Of a DNA stretch of 64,000 nt, positions 15,168 to 23,632 are shown piece by piece. A program made the position numbers and the translations under genes. The notes under the pieces were generated by a model. The model saw only the letters and a list, made by a program, of their open reading frames with translations, was not told the DNA's origin and did not search any database. The stretch lies in assembly GCA_963761435.1 (NCBI GenBank), contig CAVXHJ010000010.1:1116001-1180000 (forward strand), written 5' to 3'. Every line of letters begins with the position of its first letter. Within the stretch, counting starts at the first letter, position 1. This DNA comes from Roseiarcus sp963761435. GTDB taxonomy: Bacteria > Pseudomonadota > Alphaproteobacteria > Rhizobiales > Beijerinckiaceae.

Positions 15168-17729
15168 ATGACCGATCCGGCGCCTCTGCTTGAAGTCCGC
15201 GACGTCGGCAAGCGATTTGGGTCGGTCGTTGCGCTGAGGGCGGCGACGCTGAACGTCTCCCGCGGGGAGATCCACGCGTTGATGGGAGCCAACGGCGCGG
15301 GGAAGAGCACGCTCGTCAAGATTCTCACCGGCGTCTTTCCAGCAGACAGCGGGACCATAACGGTCGCCGGCGCCGTGCGGACCTTTCGCTCCCCCGCCGA
15401 GGCGCGTCGAGCCGGCATCGTCTCGGTCTATCAGGATCCGGCGCTCGTTCCCGACCTCACCGTGAGCCAAAACATGCGATTGGCCGATGTCGCCATCGCA
15501 AGCGTGCGGGAGCATCTCAACGACCTCGGCATACCGGATCTCAAATTTGGCGCGCTGGTGCGAGACATTCCCTATCCGATTTTGCGCCTCATCGATTTGG
15601 CGCGCGCGCTGGCGTCCGATCCGATCGTGCTTATGCTGGATGAGATAACGGCCGCTCTCCCGGCAGACCTGTCGGAACATGTCTTCGCGGTCGTGCGGCG
15701 CTGGCGCGGGCGCGGCGCCTCGGTAATCTTCATTTCTCATCGTATCGCCGAGGTGGCGGCGCTCTGCGATCGCGCCACGGTCTTGCGCGATGGCGTCTCC
15801 GTTGGCGTCACGGACGCCGCCCGAGGCAGCGAAGACCGAATCGTGTCGATGATGCTCGGCGTCGAATCGGTGACAGCCGGCCCCTTGGAGGCCCCGTCCC
15901 GGCAACGGAAAGGAGACAAGGTCGAGGAGCCGGCAGCGCTCGAAGTCCGTGATCTTTCTTACGGCCATATGCTCAAGAACGTCTCGTTCAGCCTGCGGGC
16001 GGGGGAGATTCTCGGTGTTGCGGCGCTCGAGGGTCAGGGGCAGCAGGAACTGTTTGATTGTATCGCGGGAGTCTCCCGGCACGACAGCGGAGACGTCGTG
16101 GCCCACGGCCGGAAGTTGAAGCTGAACCACCCGGGCGACGCGATCGCGGCGGGCCTCGTGCTCGTCCCGGCAAATCGGCTTCAGGCCCTCCTGCCGCAGC
16201 GCTCAATTCGCGAGAACGTTGCCTTGCCGCTTGTCCGCAACCCGTCGAACTGGGGCCTCATTCGCGAGCGCAGCGAGCATCAGCGCGTCGCCGCCGCCGT
16301 CAAGCGGCTGCAAATCGACGCCCGCGCCGGCTCCGAGCTCCGACGGCTGAGCGGCGGCAACCAGCAGAAGGTCGTGATCGCGCGATGGATCGCCACAGGG
16401 TTTCAAACCCTCCTTTGCTTCGATCCGACACGCGGCATCGATGTCGGCACCAAGCATCAGATCTATAGGTTGCTGCGTGAGATGGCGGAGGCCGGGTCAT
16501 CCGTGCTGCTGTTCACGTCGGAGCTTCCCGAAATCGGCCTGGTTTGTGATCGGGCAATCGTCTTGTTCGGGGGTGAAGTCGTCGATGAGATGTCCGCCCG
16601 CGAGGCGGACGAGGGGACCCTGTTGCGCGCGGCGCATGGCATGGGCGTCGCACGTGAAACGGGCGGCGCGAATGGCATGAACGCCACACAAGGATCGGTC
16701 GCTGCTGCGGCGTCCCATGACCGTCCCTCCCTGGACGTCCAAGAGCCCGGCCAAGGCCCCCGCCTTCTCGACAGGATCAGCGGCGCCTTTGGCGCCTCCC
16801 CGGCGCTGTTCGGCATGCCGGCGCTGCTTGCCCTCTTCATCGCAGGCACCGTCGCGATCCATCCCACCTTCAATTCGTTCGATGCGCAATCGGTCGCGAT
16901 GGCGGCGTTGCCGCTGGCCTGCGCCGCCGCGGCGCAGGCTGTGGTGGTGATCTCGGGCGGAATCGACTTGTCGATCGGATCGGTCATGGCGGTCGCAAAC
17001 GTCCTCGCTGCGAGCACGATGAAAGACGCGAGCTTCGGCGAGGCGCTCCTGCTCGGCGTGGCGATCCTGGCGGCCGGGGCGGCGATCGGCGCGATCAACG
17101 GCCTCCTCGTCATCGTCTCTCGCGTCCCGGATGTCATTGTGACGCTGACCACAGGCTTCATCTGGGGCGGCGTCGCGCTCTTGATTCTCGAGAAGCCCGG
17201 CGGCGGCGCGCCTCCCGAATTCCTCAATCTCGGGACCGGGACGTTCATTACCGAATGGCTCTCCAATTCGCTGGTTCTGTTGGTCGTCGCCCTCGCCGCC
17301 GTCTGGATTCCGGTCCGCAGGTCGAAGACTGGCCTGCGCATCTACGCCACTGGCAGCGACCGGATCGCCGCGTTTCGCAGCGGCGTCAATGTCGAGTTCG
17401 CCCGGCTCGTCGCCTATGCCCTTGGCGGCTTGTTCAGCGCGATAGGCGGCGTGGGCCTCACAATGACGACGGGCATCGGCTCTCCGCACGCCGGCGTCCT
17501 CTATACGCTGAGCGGGCTCGCCGCCGTGGTCATTGGCGGGGTGAGCCTGACTGGAGGGCGCGGCGGGATCGTGGGGCCGGTCATCGCCGCTTTTATGCTC
17601 ACCCTTATTCCCGCCGACCTGATCTTCTTGAACATCGACCCCAATTTCGGTCAGGTCATCCAGGGAACGCTGATCGTGCTGGTGGTGATGGCGGGGGGCC
17701 TGATCACCTCGATGAGAAGCCGCAAATGA
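15168..17729 (+). CDS. Ribose-type ABC importer: tandem ATPase fused to permease
   Basis: One 853-aa polypeptide joins what is normally RbsA/MglA and RbsC. The first ATPase domain has Walker A GANGAGKST near residue 40 and Walker B VLMLDEITAALP, but its signature motif is degenerate. The second ATPase domain has a degenerate Walker A (ALEGQGQQELF) and an intact signature LSGGNQQKVVIARW near 393, as usual for this family. From about residue 545 to the end comes a full permease with about 8-10 membrane helices (VVVISGGIDLSIGSVMAVAN, AVVIGGVSLTGGRGGIVGP). ATG 15168 is chosen because the frame before it is unconserved. It overlaps the second permease by ATGA. Confidence 0.85.
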   Translation: MTDPAPLLEVRDVGKRFGSVVALRAATLNVSRGEIHALMGANGAGKSTLVKILTGVFPADSGTITVAGAVRTFRSPAEARRAGIVSVYQDPALVPDLTVSQNMRLADVAIASVREHLNDLGIPDLKFGALVRDIPYPILRLIDLARALASDPIVLMLDEITAALPADLSEHVFAVVRRWRGRGASVIFISHRIAEVAALCDRATVLRDGVSVGVTDAARGSEDRIVSMMLGVESVTAGPLEAPSRQRKGDKVEEPAALEVRDLSYGHMLKNVSFSLRAGEILGVAALEGQGQQELFDCIAGVSRHDSGDVVAHGRKLKLNHPGDAIAAGLVLVPANRLQALLPQRSIRENVALPLVRNPSNWGLIRERSEHQRVAAAVKRLQIDARAGSELRRLSGGNQQKVVIARWIATGFQTLLCFDPTRGIDVGTKHQIYRLLREMAEAGSSVLLFTSELPEIGLVCDRAIVLFGGEVVDEMSAREADEGTLLRAAHGMGVARETGGANGMNATQGSVAAAASHDRPSLDVQEPGQGPRLLDRISGAFGASPALFGMPALLALFIAGTVAIHPTFNSFDAQSVAMAALPLACAAAAQAVVVISGGIDLSIGSVMAVANVLAASTMKDASFGEALLLGVAILAAGAAIGAINGLLVIVSRVPDVIVTLTTGFIWGGVALLILEKPGGGAPPEFLNLGTGTFITEWLSNSLVLLVVALAAVWIPVRRSKTGLRIYATGSDRIAAFRSGVNVEFARLVAYALGGLFSAIGGVGLTMTTGIGSPHAGVLYTLSGLAAVVIGGVSLTGGRGGIVGPVIAAFMLTLIPADLIFLNIDPNFGQVIQGTLIVLVVMAGGLITSMRSRK

Positions 17730-18715
17730 GCGGCCCGTCGGGCGTTTCCACGGGAGCCGGGCGCTTCGAGGTCCGCAGCATTCTGCTCTGGTTTCAGCGC
17801 AACACCATTGTCGCCCTGATCCTCCTGCTCCTCCTGTTTGTCGCCATTGTCGAACTCCTGAAGCCGGGCACGGTCAATCCGGTCTGGCTGTCCAACACGC
17901 TCTTGTTCGCGGCGCCGCTCGGCATTCTCGCCGCCGGTCAGACGATGGTGATGCTGACCGGAGGGATCGATCTCTCGGTCGTCAGCGTCGCCACCGGCTC
18001 GGCCTTCCTGATGACGACGACCGCCTTGAAGTTCGGCAATCTGACCGCGGTTGCGATCGGGCTCGCCCTCGGGCTGACGGTGGGAGCGATCAACGGCGTC
18101 GGCGTCGCTCTGCTCGGCGTCCAGCCGCTGGTGATGACCCTCGGCACGGGCCTCATGACCGAAGGCATCATCATCGTCTACAGCCAGAGGATATTGGCGT
18201 CGCGCTCGATCGTGCCGGACTTCATCCACGCGATCGGCTCCGACCGTGTGGGCGGACTTATTCCTCTCGACCTCTTTCTTTGGCTGCCCATCGCGGCGCT
18301 GGTCGTGGTGACGCTGGGACGAACCGGCTTCGGCCGGTTGCTGTACGCCATCGGCGACAATCCCGAGGGTTGCCGGCTCGCGGGCGTGCGCGTGTGGCGG
18401 CTCCTCCTCCTCGACTACATGATCTGCGCGGTCTTTGCTTCAATCGCGGGCTTCGTTCTCGTCGGCCACACCAATTCCGCCGATCTCAGCCTGGCCGCGA
18501 CCTACCTCTTGCCTTCGATCGCGGCGGTCATCATTGGCGGGACCTCCATCTTCGGCGGCCGCGGCGGCTATTCCGGCAGCATCGTCGGCGCCCTGCTTTT
18601 GACGGTGCTCGACGGGTTATTGACCCTTCTCGATTCGCCAGAGCCGATCAAGCAGGTCCTCTATGGCGCCATCATCTTCGCCCTGGCCGCCGCCTATTCG
18701 CGCCTGACCGCCTAA
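17726..18715 (+). CDS. Ribose-type ABC transporter permease
   Basis: A 329-aa inner-membrane permease of the BPD_transp_2 group with about 9 helices. Family motifs are GQTMVMLTGGIDLSVVSV and IIGGTSIFGGRGGYSGSIVG. ATG at 17726 overlaps the stop of the ATPase-permease fusion (17727-17729), so translation is coupled. A longer frame from 17255 is only a shadow within the preceding gene. With the permease half of the fusion it would form a heterodimeric channel for a sugar or polyol. Confidence 0.92.
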   Translation: MSGPSGVSTGAGRFEVRSILLWFQRNTIVALILLLLLFVAIVELLKPGTVNPVWLSNTLLFAAPLGILAAGQTMVMLTGGIDLSVVSVATGSAFLMTTTALKFGNLTAVAIGLALGLTVGAINGVGVALLGVQPLVMTLGTGLMTEGIIIVYSQRILASRSIVPDFIHAIGSDRVGGLIPLDLFLWLPIAALVVVTLGRTGFGRLLYAIGDNPEGCRLAGVRVWRLLLLDYMICAVFASIAGFVLVGHTNSADLSLAATYLLPSIAAVIIGGTSIFGGRGGYSGSIVGALLLTVLDGLLTLLDSPEPIKQVLYGAIIFALAAAYSRLTA

Positions 18716-18777
18716 GTCGCGGCCAAATAAGACCAAGCTCGGCCAAGCTCGTCGCGCCGCATCTGGCCGCCGGGCCC

Positions 18778-19833
18778 TCAGGCGAGCCCGAGAATCCGCT
18801 CGACGACCTTCTCTTCGGCGCCTGTCGAGGCGAAGTCGTCGAACGCCCTGTCGGTGACGCGGATGATATGGGCGGCGATGAACGGAGCGCCTTCGGCGGC
18901 GGCGACTTCGGGATGCTTCAGGCAATCCTCCCACTCGTACACCGCCCAGCCGCCGAAATCGTACTCGGCGAGCTTCGAAAAGATCTGCTTGAAATCGACC
19001 TGCCCGTCGCCGAGCGAGCGATCCCGCGCCGCGCGTTTCAGCCAGGGCCGGTAGCCCGAATAGAAGCCTTGTTTGCCGGTCGGGCGAAACTCGGCGTCCT
19101 TCACGTGAAAGCCCTTGATGCGCTCATGGTAGAGATCGATGAAGGCGACGTAATCGAGCCCCTGCTTGATGAAGTGGCTGGCGTCATAGTTGATGGCGCA
19201 GCGCGGATGATCGCCGACGGCGGCCAGGAATTGCTCGAATGTCTCGCCGTCGAAAACATCCTGGCAGGGGTGCAGCTCAAACCCGAGGTCGACGCCCGCT
19301 TCGTCGAAGGCGTCGAGGATCGGCCTCCAGCGCCGCGCGAGCTCGGCGAAAGCGGATTCAATGAGATGTCCCGGGCGCTGCGGCCACGGATAGACAAACG
19401 GCCACGCAAGCGAACCGCTGAACGTCTGGGCGACCTTGAGACCCAGGCGCCGCGAGGCGGCCGCGGCGGCCTTCATCTCCTCGACCGCCCAGACCTGGCG
19501 CGCTTTCGGGTTCCCATGCACGCTCGGCGGCGCGAATGCGTCGCACATCACGTCATAGGCAGGATGGACCGCGACGAGCTGCCCCTGAAGAGCCGTCACC
19601 AGCTCGGTCGCCGCGAGGCCGTGCTCCTTCAGGGTCCCGGTGATCTCGTCGGCGTAGGTCTGGCTTTCGGCGCACCGGCGAAGGTCGAGAAATCGGGTGT
19701 CCGAACTCGGGAGCTGCAGCCCCTTATAGCCGAGGCCCGCCGCCCATTTGGCGATCGCGGGGAGGCTGTTGAACGGCGGGTGGTCGCTCGCAAGCTGCGC
19801 GATGAGCAGCGCCGGCCCCTTGATCGTGCGCAT
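18778..19833 (-). CDS. Sugar phosphate isomerase/epimerase family TIM-barrel protein
   Basis: A 351-aa xylose-isomerase-like TIM barrel. Likely metal-binding acidic and His residues are in DLGFELHPCQDVFDG, CAINYDASHFIKQGL, IKGFHVKDAEF and YEWEDCLKHPEVAA. Such proteins interconvert ketoses or inosose-like compounds and often accompany Gfo/Idh/MocA dehydrogenases, as here. GGGAGGG precedes the ATG at 19833. It converges with the permease gene. Its pathway is probably that of the 11.7-18.7 kb operon. Confidence 0.85.
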   Translation of the reverse strand: MRTIKGPALLIAQLASDHPPFNSLPAIAKWAAGLGYKGLQLPSSDTRFLDLRRCAESQTYADEITGTLKEHGLAATELVTALQGQLVAVHPAYDVMCDAFAPPSVHGNPKARQVWAVEEMKAAAAASRRLGLKVAQTFSGSLAWPFVYPWPQRPGHLIESAFAELARRWRPILDAFDEAGVDLGFELHPCQDVFDGETFEQFLAAVGDHPRCAINYDASHFIKQGLDYVAFIDLYHERIKGFHVKDAEFRPTGKQGFYSGYRPWLKRAARDRSLGDGQVDFKQIFSKLAEYDFGGWAVYEWEDCLKHPEVAAAEGAPFIAAHIIRVTDRAFDDFASTGAEEKVVERILGLA

Positions 19834-20012
19834 GAGAAGCCCTCCCGAGTTGTGTTTCCGCGCTCCTTATCTCAGGAGCTGTCAGCCCAAGGCGCTTCCT
19901 CGCCGGCAACGCTCGCGGCCTGCGTTTCCGATAGCACGCCTCAGGGAGCGGCGTCTTCACGCCGCGGCGCCGGAACCGCGCGGATGACGCGGGTCCGAGG
20001 GCGCGGCGGCGG

Positions 20013-20762
20013 TCAGCGCGACTGGGCGGCCCGCCAGGCGCGGTATTCGGCCTCGCCCTCCGCCGTCAGCGGATAGTATTTCCTCAAGTCTCCGCCCTGC
20101 GATAGGCGCAGGCGGGAGAATTCCTCCCATTCGGCGTGCTCGCCGGCGATCTCGACCAGCTTGGGGGCAAGCGCGGCCGGCACCAGCACCACGCCGTCAT
20201 CGTCAGCGACGATGATGTCGCCGGGGATGACCAGCACGTTCGCGCAGGCGATCGGCACGTTCACGGCGAAGGGAATGATGTTGGTCTGGGCATGGTAGTT
20301 CGGCGTCACGCCCTTGACCCAGACGCCGAGGTCGAGTTCGGCGGCTTTGGCCGAGTCGCGGATGCAGCCGTCGATCACCACGCCGGCCCCTCCCCTGCCG
20401 GCGAAGAACGTCAGCATCATCTCGCCGAAAATGCCGCTGCCGAGGTCGCCGCGCGCATCGACCACCACGACGTCGCCCGGCTGGGTCGGGTAGAGCACAT
20501 GGCGATGCAACTGCCGCTCGGGGTCCTCGTATTCGGCCTCTCCGTAGAGATCTTCGCGCTTGGGCATGCACTGCAGCGTCAGCGCCGGGCCGGCGACGGT
20601 GCGGCCGGGTTTGAGCGGACGCGGGCCTCTGATCTGCGGATCGCGTATCCCCAAGCGCTGCGCGAGCTCGCTGCTCAGCGTCGCCGAACCGATTTTCGCG
20701 AGCGCCTCCACGAGAGCGCGGGGCGGCCGCTTGATGTCCCTGATCTCGATCCCGGTGTTCAA
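20013..20762 (-). CDS. RraA-like / 4-hydroxy-4-methyl-2-oxoglutarate aldolase family protein
   Basis: A 249-aa protein of the RraA/HMG-aldolase fold. Core motifs are IRGPRPLKPGRTVAGPALT, VVVDARGDLGSGIFGEMM, the substrate/metal signature GVVIDGCIRDSAKAAELDLG and GDIIVADDDGVVLVP. The Arg and Asp of the GCIRD motif are those used by class II pyruvate aldolases. In this setting a sugar-acid aldolase or decarboxylase role is more likely than RNase E regulation. The start codon is TTG at 20762: AAGGAG lies 7 bases upstream and no ATG fits. Confidence 0.82.
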   Translation of the reverse strand: MNTGIEIRDIKRPPRALVEALAKIGSATLSSELAQRLGIRDPQIRGPRPLKPGRTVAGPALTLQCMPKREDLYGEAEYEDPERQLHRHVLYPTQPGDVVVVDARGDLGSGIFGEMMLTFFAGRGGAGVVIDGCIRDSAKAAELDLGVWVKGVTPNYHAQTNIIPFAVNVPIACANVLVIPGDIIVADDDGVVLVPAALAPKLVEIAGEHAEWEEFSRLRLSQGGDLRKYYPLTAEGEAEYRAWRAAQSR

Positions 20763-20819
20763 TCCGCTCTCCTTCTCTGTGGCGCTCGCGCGTGGCGCTC
20801 GACCGGTCCTTGGGCGTCG

Positions 20820-21500
20820 TTAGCCGCGTATCTCATGATCATCAAATCCATCGATCGCGTTGGCGCGGAGGTCGTCGAGATTCATCGCAACGCCCAAGCC
20901 CGGCTCCCTGCCGAGCTTGATGCGGCCGCCGGAATTGTCGAGCGGTTTTTCCATCAGCCGGCCATAATGGCTCAGGTCGAAATTGCCGGTCTCGATGCGG
21001 TAGAAATTGGGCGCCGTCATCATGACATGAGCGCCAGCGATGACGTTGATCGGCCCGCTGGCGTCATGGGGCGAGATCGGCACGTAATAGGCCTCGGCGA
21101 GCGTGGCGATCTTCTTGAGCTCGGTGATGCCGCCGGTCCATGTGACGTCGGGCATGATGTGGTCGGCCAGCTGCTGCTCGAGGATCGGCACGAACTCCCA
21201 GCGCGCATGGAGCCGTTCTCCAACCGAGACGGCCGCGCTGACCCGTTCCCGCACCTGCTTGAGGGCGTGATAGCTCTCGACCGGAACCGGCTCCTCGAAC
21301 CAGTCGATCTGGCCCGCGTCCTCGAGCGAGCGGCAGAGCCGGATCGCGGTCGGCACGTCGAAGCGGCCATGCGCGTCGATCAGGATTTCGACTTCCGGCC
21401 CGGCCGTCTCGCGCGCACTTTGCCGACGATGTCCCACAGCGCGATGTCGATGCCGCTGATGACATGGGACGTCGCCCCGCGCTAGCCCATATAGGTGAAG
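20820..21500 (-). pseudogene. Decayed enolase-superfamily dehydratase (mandelate racemase/muconate lactonising type)
   Basis: The C-terminal part is intact in one frame: EVEILIDAHGRFDVP, WFEEPVPVES, SVGERLHARWEF, HIMPDVTWTGGI, PISPHDASGP. Directly upstream in another frame is TSHVISGIDIALWDIVGK, which in full-length relatives lies about 80-90 residues earlier. So an internal segment is missing and the frame is shifted at about 21.42 kb. The upstream frame also has a TAG at 21484-21482 inside FTYMG-x-RGATSHV. The N-terminal 80-100 residues are absent. An intact paralog sits at 21751-22908. Confidence 0.75.
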
Positions 21501-21502
21501 GC

Positions 21503-21754
21503 GGCGTCAGCTCGCCGCTGCTCGGCGCCCGGAGGTTGCGAGAGATCGAGGAGAACGTGGGCAGCGTCGGCTGGGCGATCAAGCCCGACGACATAGCCGC
21601 GATCGATCGGCCGACTTCGCCGATCTGGTCGGAAATCGCCGCCAAAGGCGACATGTTCTGCTACTGGGCGCGCTACGGCAAGCCGAAGGCGCAGCGGAAA
21701 TCCCGAGTCTCGGCCGAGCGGTGGAAGAAATTCAGGGGGATTCAGCGAATATGA
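21503..21754 (+). pseudogene. 3' remnant of an aldo/keto reductase gene
   Basis: The frame reads VSSPLLGARRLREIEENVG and WAIKPDDIAAID, the classic C-terminal NADPH-binding end of aldo/keto reductases, then a divergent tail. Nothing of the rest of the enzyme is present; upstream the sequence turns abruptly into the opposite-strand enolase remnant. The stop overlaps the start of the next enolase gene as ATGA (21751-21754), so the two were once coupled in one operon. This is a deletion scar or a false join. Confidence 0.6.
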
Positions 21755-22908
21755 AGATCACCGACATCAAGACCGCCGTCGTCGCCTATCACGGGCAGGC
21801 GACGCTGGTCCGCATCGATACCGACGAAGGTCTCGTCGGCTACGGCGAAGCCAATCCCGACGCTGGCGCCGCGGCGGTCGTCGGCCTCATCGCGCAGCTC
21901 AAGAACGAGCTCATCGGCGAGGATCCGCGCAACGTCGAATATTGCTGGGAAAAGCTTCGCCGCAACCATGTCTTCTCCGGCGCGCAATCGGGCGTCTTCC
22001 TGATCGCGCTGAGCGGCATCGAAATCGCCCTATGGGACCTTGCAGCCAAAGCCGCGGGCCAGCCGCTCTATCGTCTGCTCGGCGGCAAGTTCCGCGACCG
22101 CATACGGCTCTATGCCGACTGTGGCGACGGGGACGACAAGTCCGGCTCGCCGAGGGGCTGCGCGGCCCGCGCCAAGCGCATGGTCGCCGAAGGGTTCACC
22201 GCGCTCAAATTCGATGTCGACGATCTGCGCCACCCGGCCAAGTTCGACGGGGCAAACCACACCGCGAACGCCGCCGAGATCAGGTCGATGGTCGAGCGCG
22301 TGGCCGCCGTCCGCGGCGCGATCGGGCCGGACATCGATCTGTGCATCGACTTGCATGCCCGCTACGACGTGCCGTCGGCCTGCCGCATCGCCTGGGAGAT
22401 GGAGCCGTTCAAGCTTCTGTGGCTCGAGGAGCCTATTCCCGCCGAGAACGTCGATGCGCTGCGCCAGGTGAGGGCGCGCAGCCGCACGCCGATCTGCGTC
22501 GGCGAGAATCTTTACCTGCGATGGGGATTCCGCGAGCTGCTCGAGCAGCAGGCGGCCGACGTCATAATGCCGGACGTGCCAAAATGCGGCGGGCTCGCGG
22601 AAAGCAAGAAGATCGCCAATCTCGCCGAAGTCTACTACCTGCCGTTCGCGCCGCACCTCGTCTCGACGCCCCTCGGCACGATGGCGACTTGCCACACCTG
22701 CGCGTCGGTCCCGAATTTTCTGGTCCTGGAATGGCACGCGCTCGAGGAGCGGGAGGTGTGGGACAGCTATGTCCATGTCCCCGACGGGTCGGCTTCCATC
22801 GTCAAGGATGGACATGTCGCCATCCCCGACGCGCCGGGCATTGGCGTCGAGCTCAACATGGATAGCGTCAAGCGGCACGCTGTCGCGGGATACGGCGTCT
22901 TCGCATAA
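21751..22908 (+). CDS. Enolase-superfamily sugar acid dehydratase (mandelate racemase/muconate lactonising family)
   Basis: A 385-aa enzyme. N-terminal capping domain: TLVRIDTDEGLVGYGEANPD and LSGIEIALWDLAAKAAGQPL. Barrel: metal ligands are expected in LCIDLHARYDVP, WLEEPIPAEN and CVGENLYLRWGF; the catalytic His is in APHLVSTPLG. The usual KxK lysine pair appears as LKFDVDD, so one Lys is missing. The likely reaction is dehydration of a sugar acid such as an aldonate; the specific substrate is open. ATG 21751 with AGGGGGA upstream is favoured over a frame opening at 21721. Confidence 0.85.
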   Translation: MKITDIKTAVVAYHGQATLVRIDTDEGLVGYGEANPDAGAAAVVGLIAQLKNELIGEDPRNVEYCWEKLRRNHVFSGAQSGVFLIALSGIEIALWDLAAKAAGQPLYRLLGGKFRDRIRLYADCGDGDDKSGSPRGCAARAKRMVAEGFTALKFDVDDLRHPAKFDGANHTANAAEIRSMVERVAAVRGAIGPDIDLCIDLHARYDVPSACRIAWEMEPFKLLWLEEPIPAENVDALRQVRARSRTPICVGENLYLRWGFRELLEQQAADVIMPDVPKCGGLAESKKIANLAEVYYLPFAPHLVSTPLGTMATCHTCASVPNFLVLEWHALEEREVWDSYVHVPDGSASIVKDGHVAIPDAPGIGVELNMDSVKRHAVAGYGVFA

Positions 22909-23078
22909 AGGCGCTCCGGCGCACGCCCCGCAAACCGACCTTTTGCCTAGCCTCGCGCGTCATGGCCCGGGCTCCAAGGAGCGCGATCGGTCAAGCCGCC
23001 GGCGAGCGCGCCGACTTTTGGCTCTTATGGCGTTATCTGTTGGTCGACCGGTTTGCTGTTCGTTCGTCGAACCCTTGC

Positions 23079-23242
23079 CGTCATGGCCGGGCTTGTCCCG
23101 GCCATCCACGCCGGGCCGCCGCAAGAACGAGTCCCGCCTCGGCGCGACCGGCAGGAAGGCGGACGGTCGCAAGGCTTTTCGCGCTTGCCTGCGTCGATGC
23201 GCTGGGCCTTCGTGGATGGCCGGGACAAGCCCGGCCATGACG
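23079..23242. repeat. REP-type palindrome pair: two perfect inverted 32-bp copies
   Basis: The 32 bases at 23079-23110 are repeated exactly as reverse complement at 23211-23242, 100 bases apart. Each copy has its own inner palindrome, GGCCGGG and CCCGGCC around CTTGT. The layout is that of a REP doublet (REPIN), non-coding DNA spread by a RAYT transposase, as known from other bacteria. I associate this core with Bradyrhizobium-like genomes. It lies in a 724-bp non-coding gap (22909-23632) holding otherwise only the minisatellite at 23473. Confidence 0.85.
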
Positions 23243-23472
23243 CCTTGATGGCGCCGTCCGCCACCTCCGCCATGCTCCCGATTCCTTCCCCACAACAGCC
23301 AACGCGATAAGAGCGCGACTTTTTCTTGCGATTATCAGAAAACATGGGTAGAGTGGTCCTGTCGCCGAACGCGCCGCCTCGAGGAGAGCGGCGCCCGCCA
23401 GGAGAAGCGGGGAGAAGCGGGTTTTTGCGCCGGATCGTCGTAACCCATTGAAAAGGCCCAATTCGCGGAAGG

Positions 23473-23556
23473 GTTTTCCTTTGATACCTTTCCGGAATCC
23501 TTTGCCCCGCTTCCGGTTTCCTTTGCTGGGCTTCCCGCATTCTTTGCTGGGCTTCC
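23473..23556. repeat. 21-bp tandem repeat, four units
   Basis: On the minus strand, units of 21 bases begin at 23556, 23535, 23514 and 23493. The first two share GGAAGCCCAGCAAAG; the last two have diverged. In one open minus frame they would encode heptapeptides of the form GSPAKxx. That frame (within 23335-23667) has no ribosome-binding site or recognisable domain, so I do not call a gene. Confidence 0.65.
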
Positions 23557-23632
23557 TCCAGGCTTGGGCCTGACCGGCGCCATTGGAGCGTCATCGACCG
23601 GATTTAAGCGCCGCAATTGCACCCCGTTTCGA

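Noticed and set aside
16463..17489. Long minus frames (292 and 330 codons) opposite the ABC fusion gene
   Set aside because: Antisense of ATPase-permease coding sequence, no family similarity.
18280..20076. 598-codon plus frame over the isomerase gene
   Set aside because: Antisense to the TIM-barrel gene and the permease end in another frame; charged low-complexity shadow.
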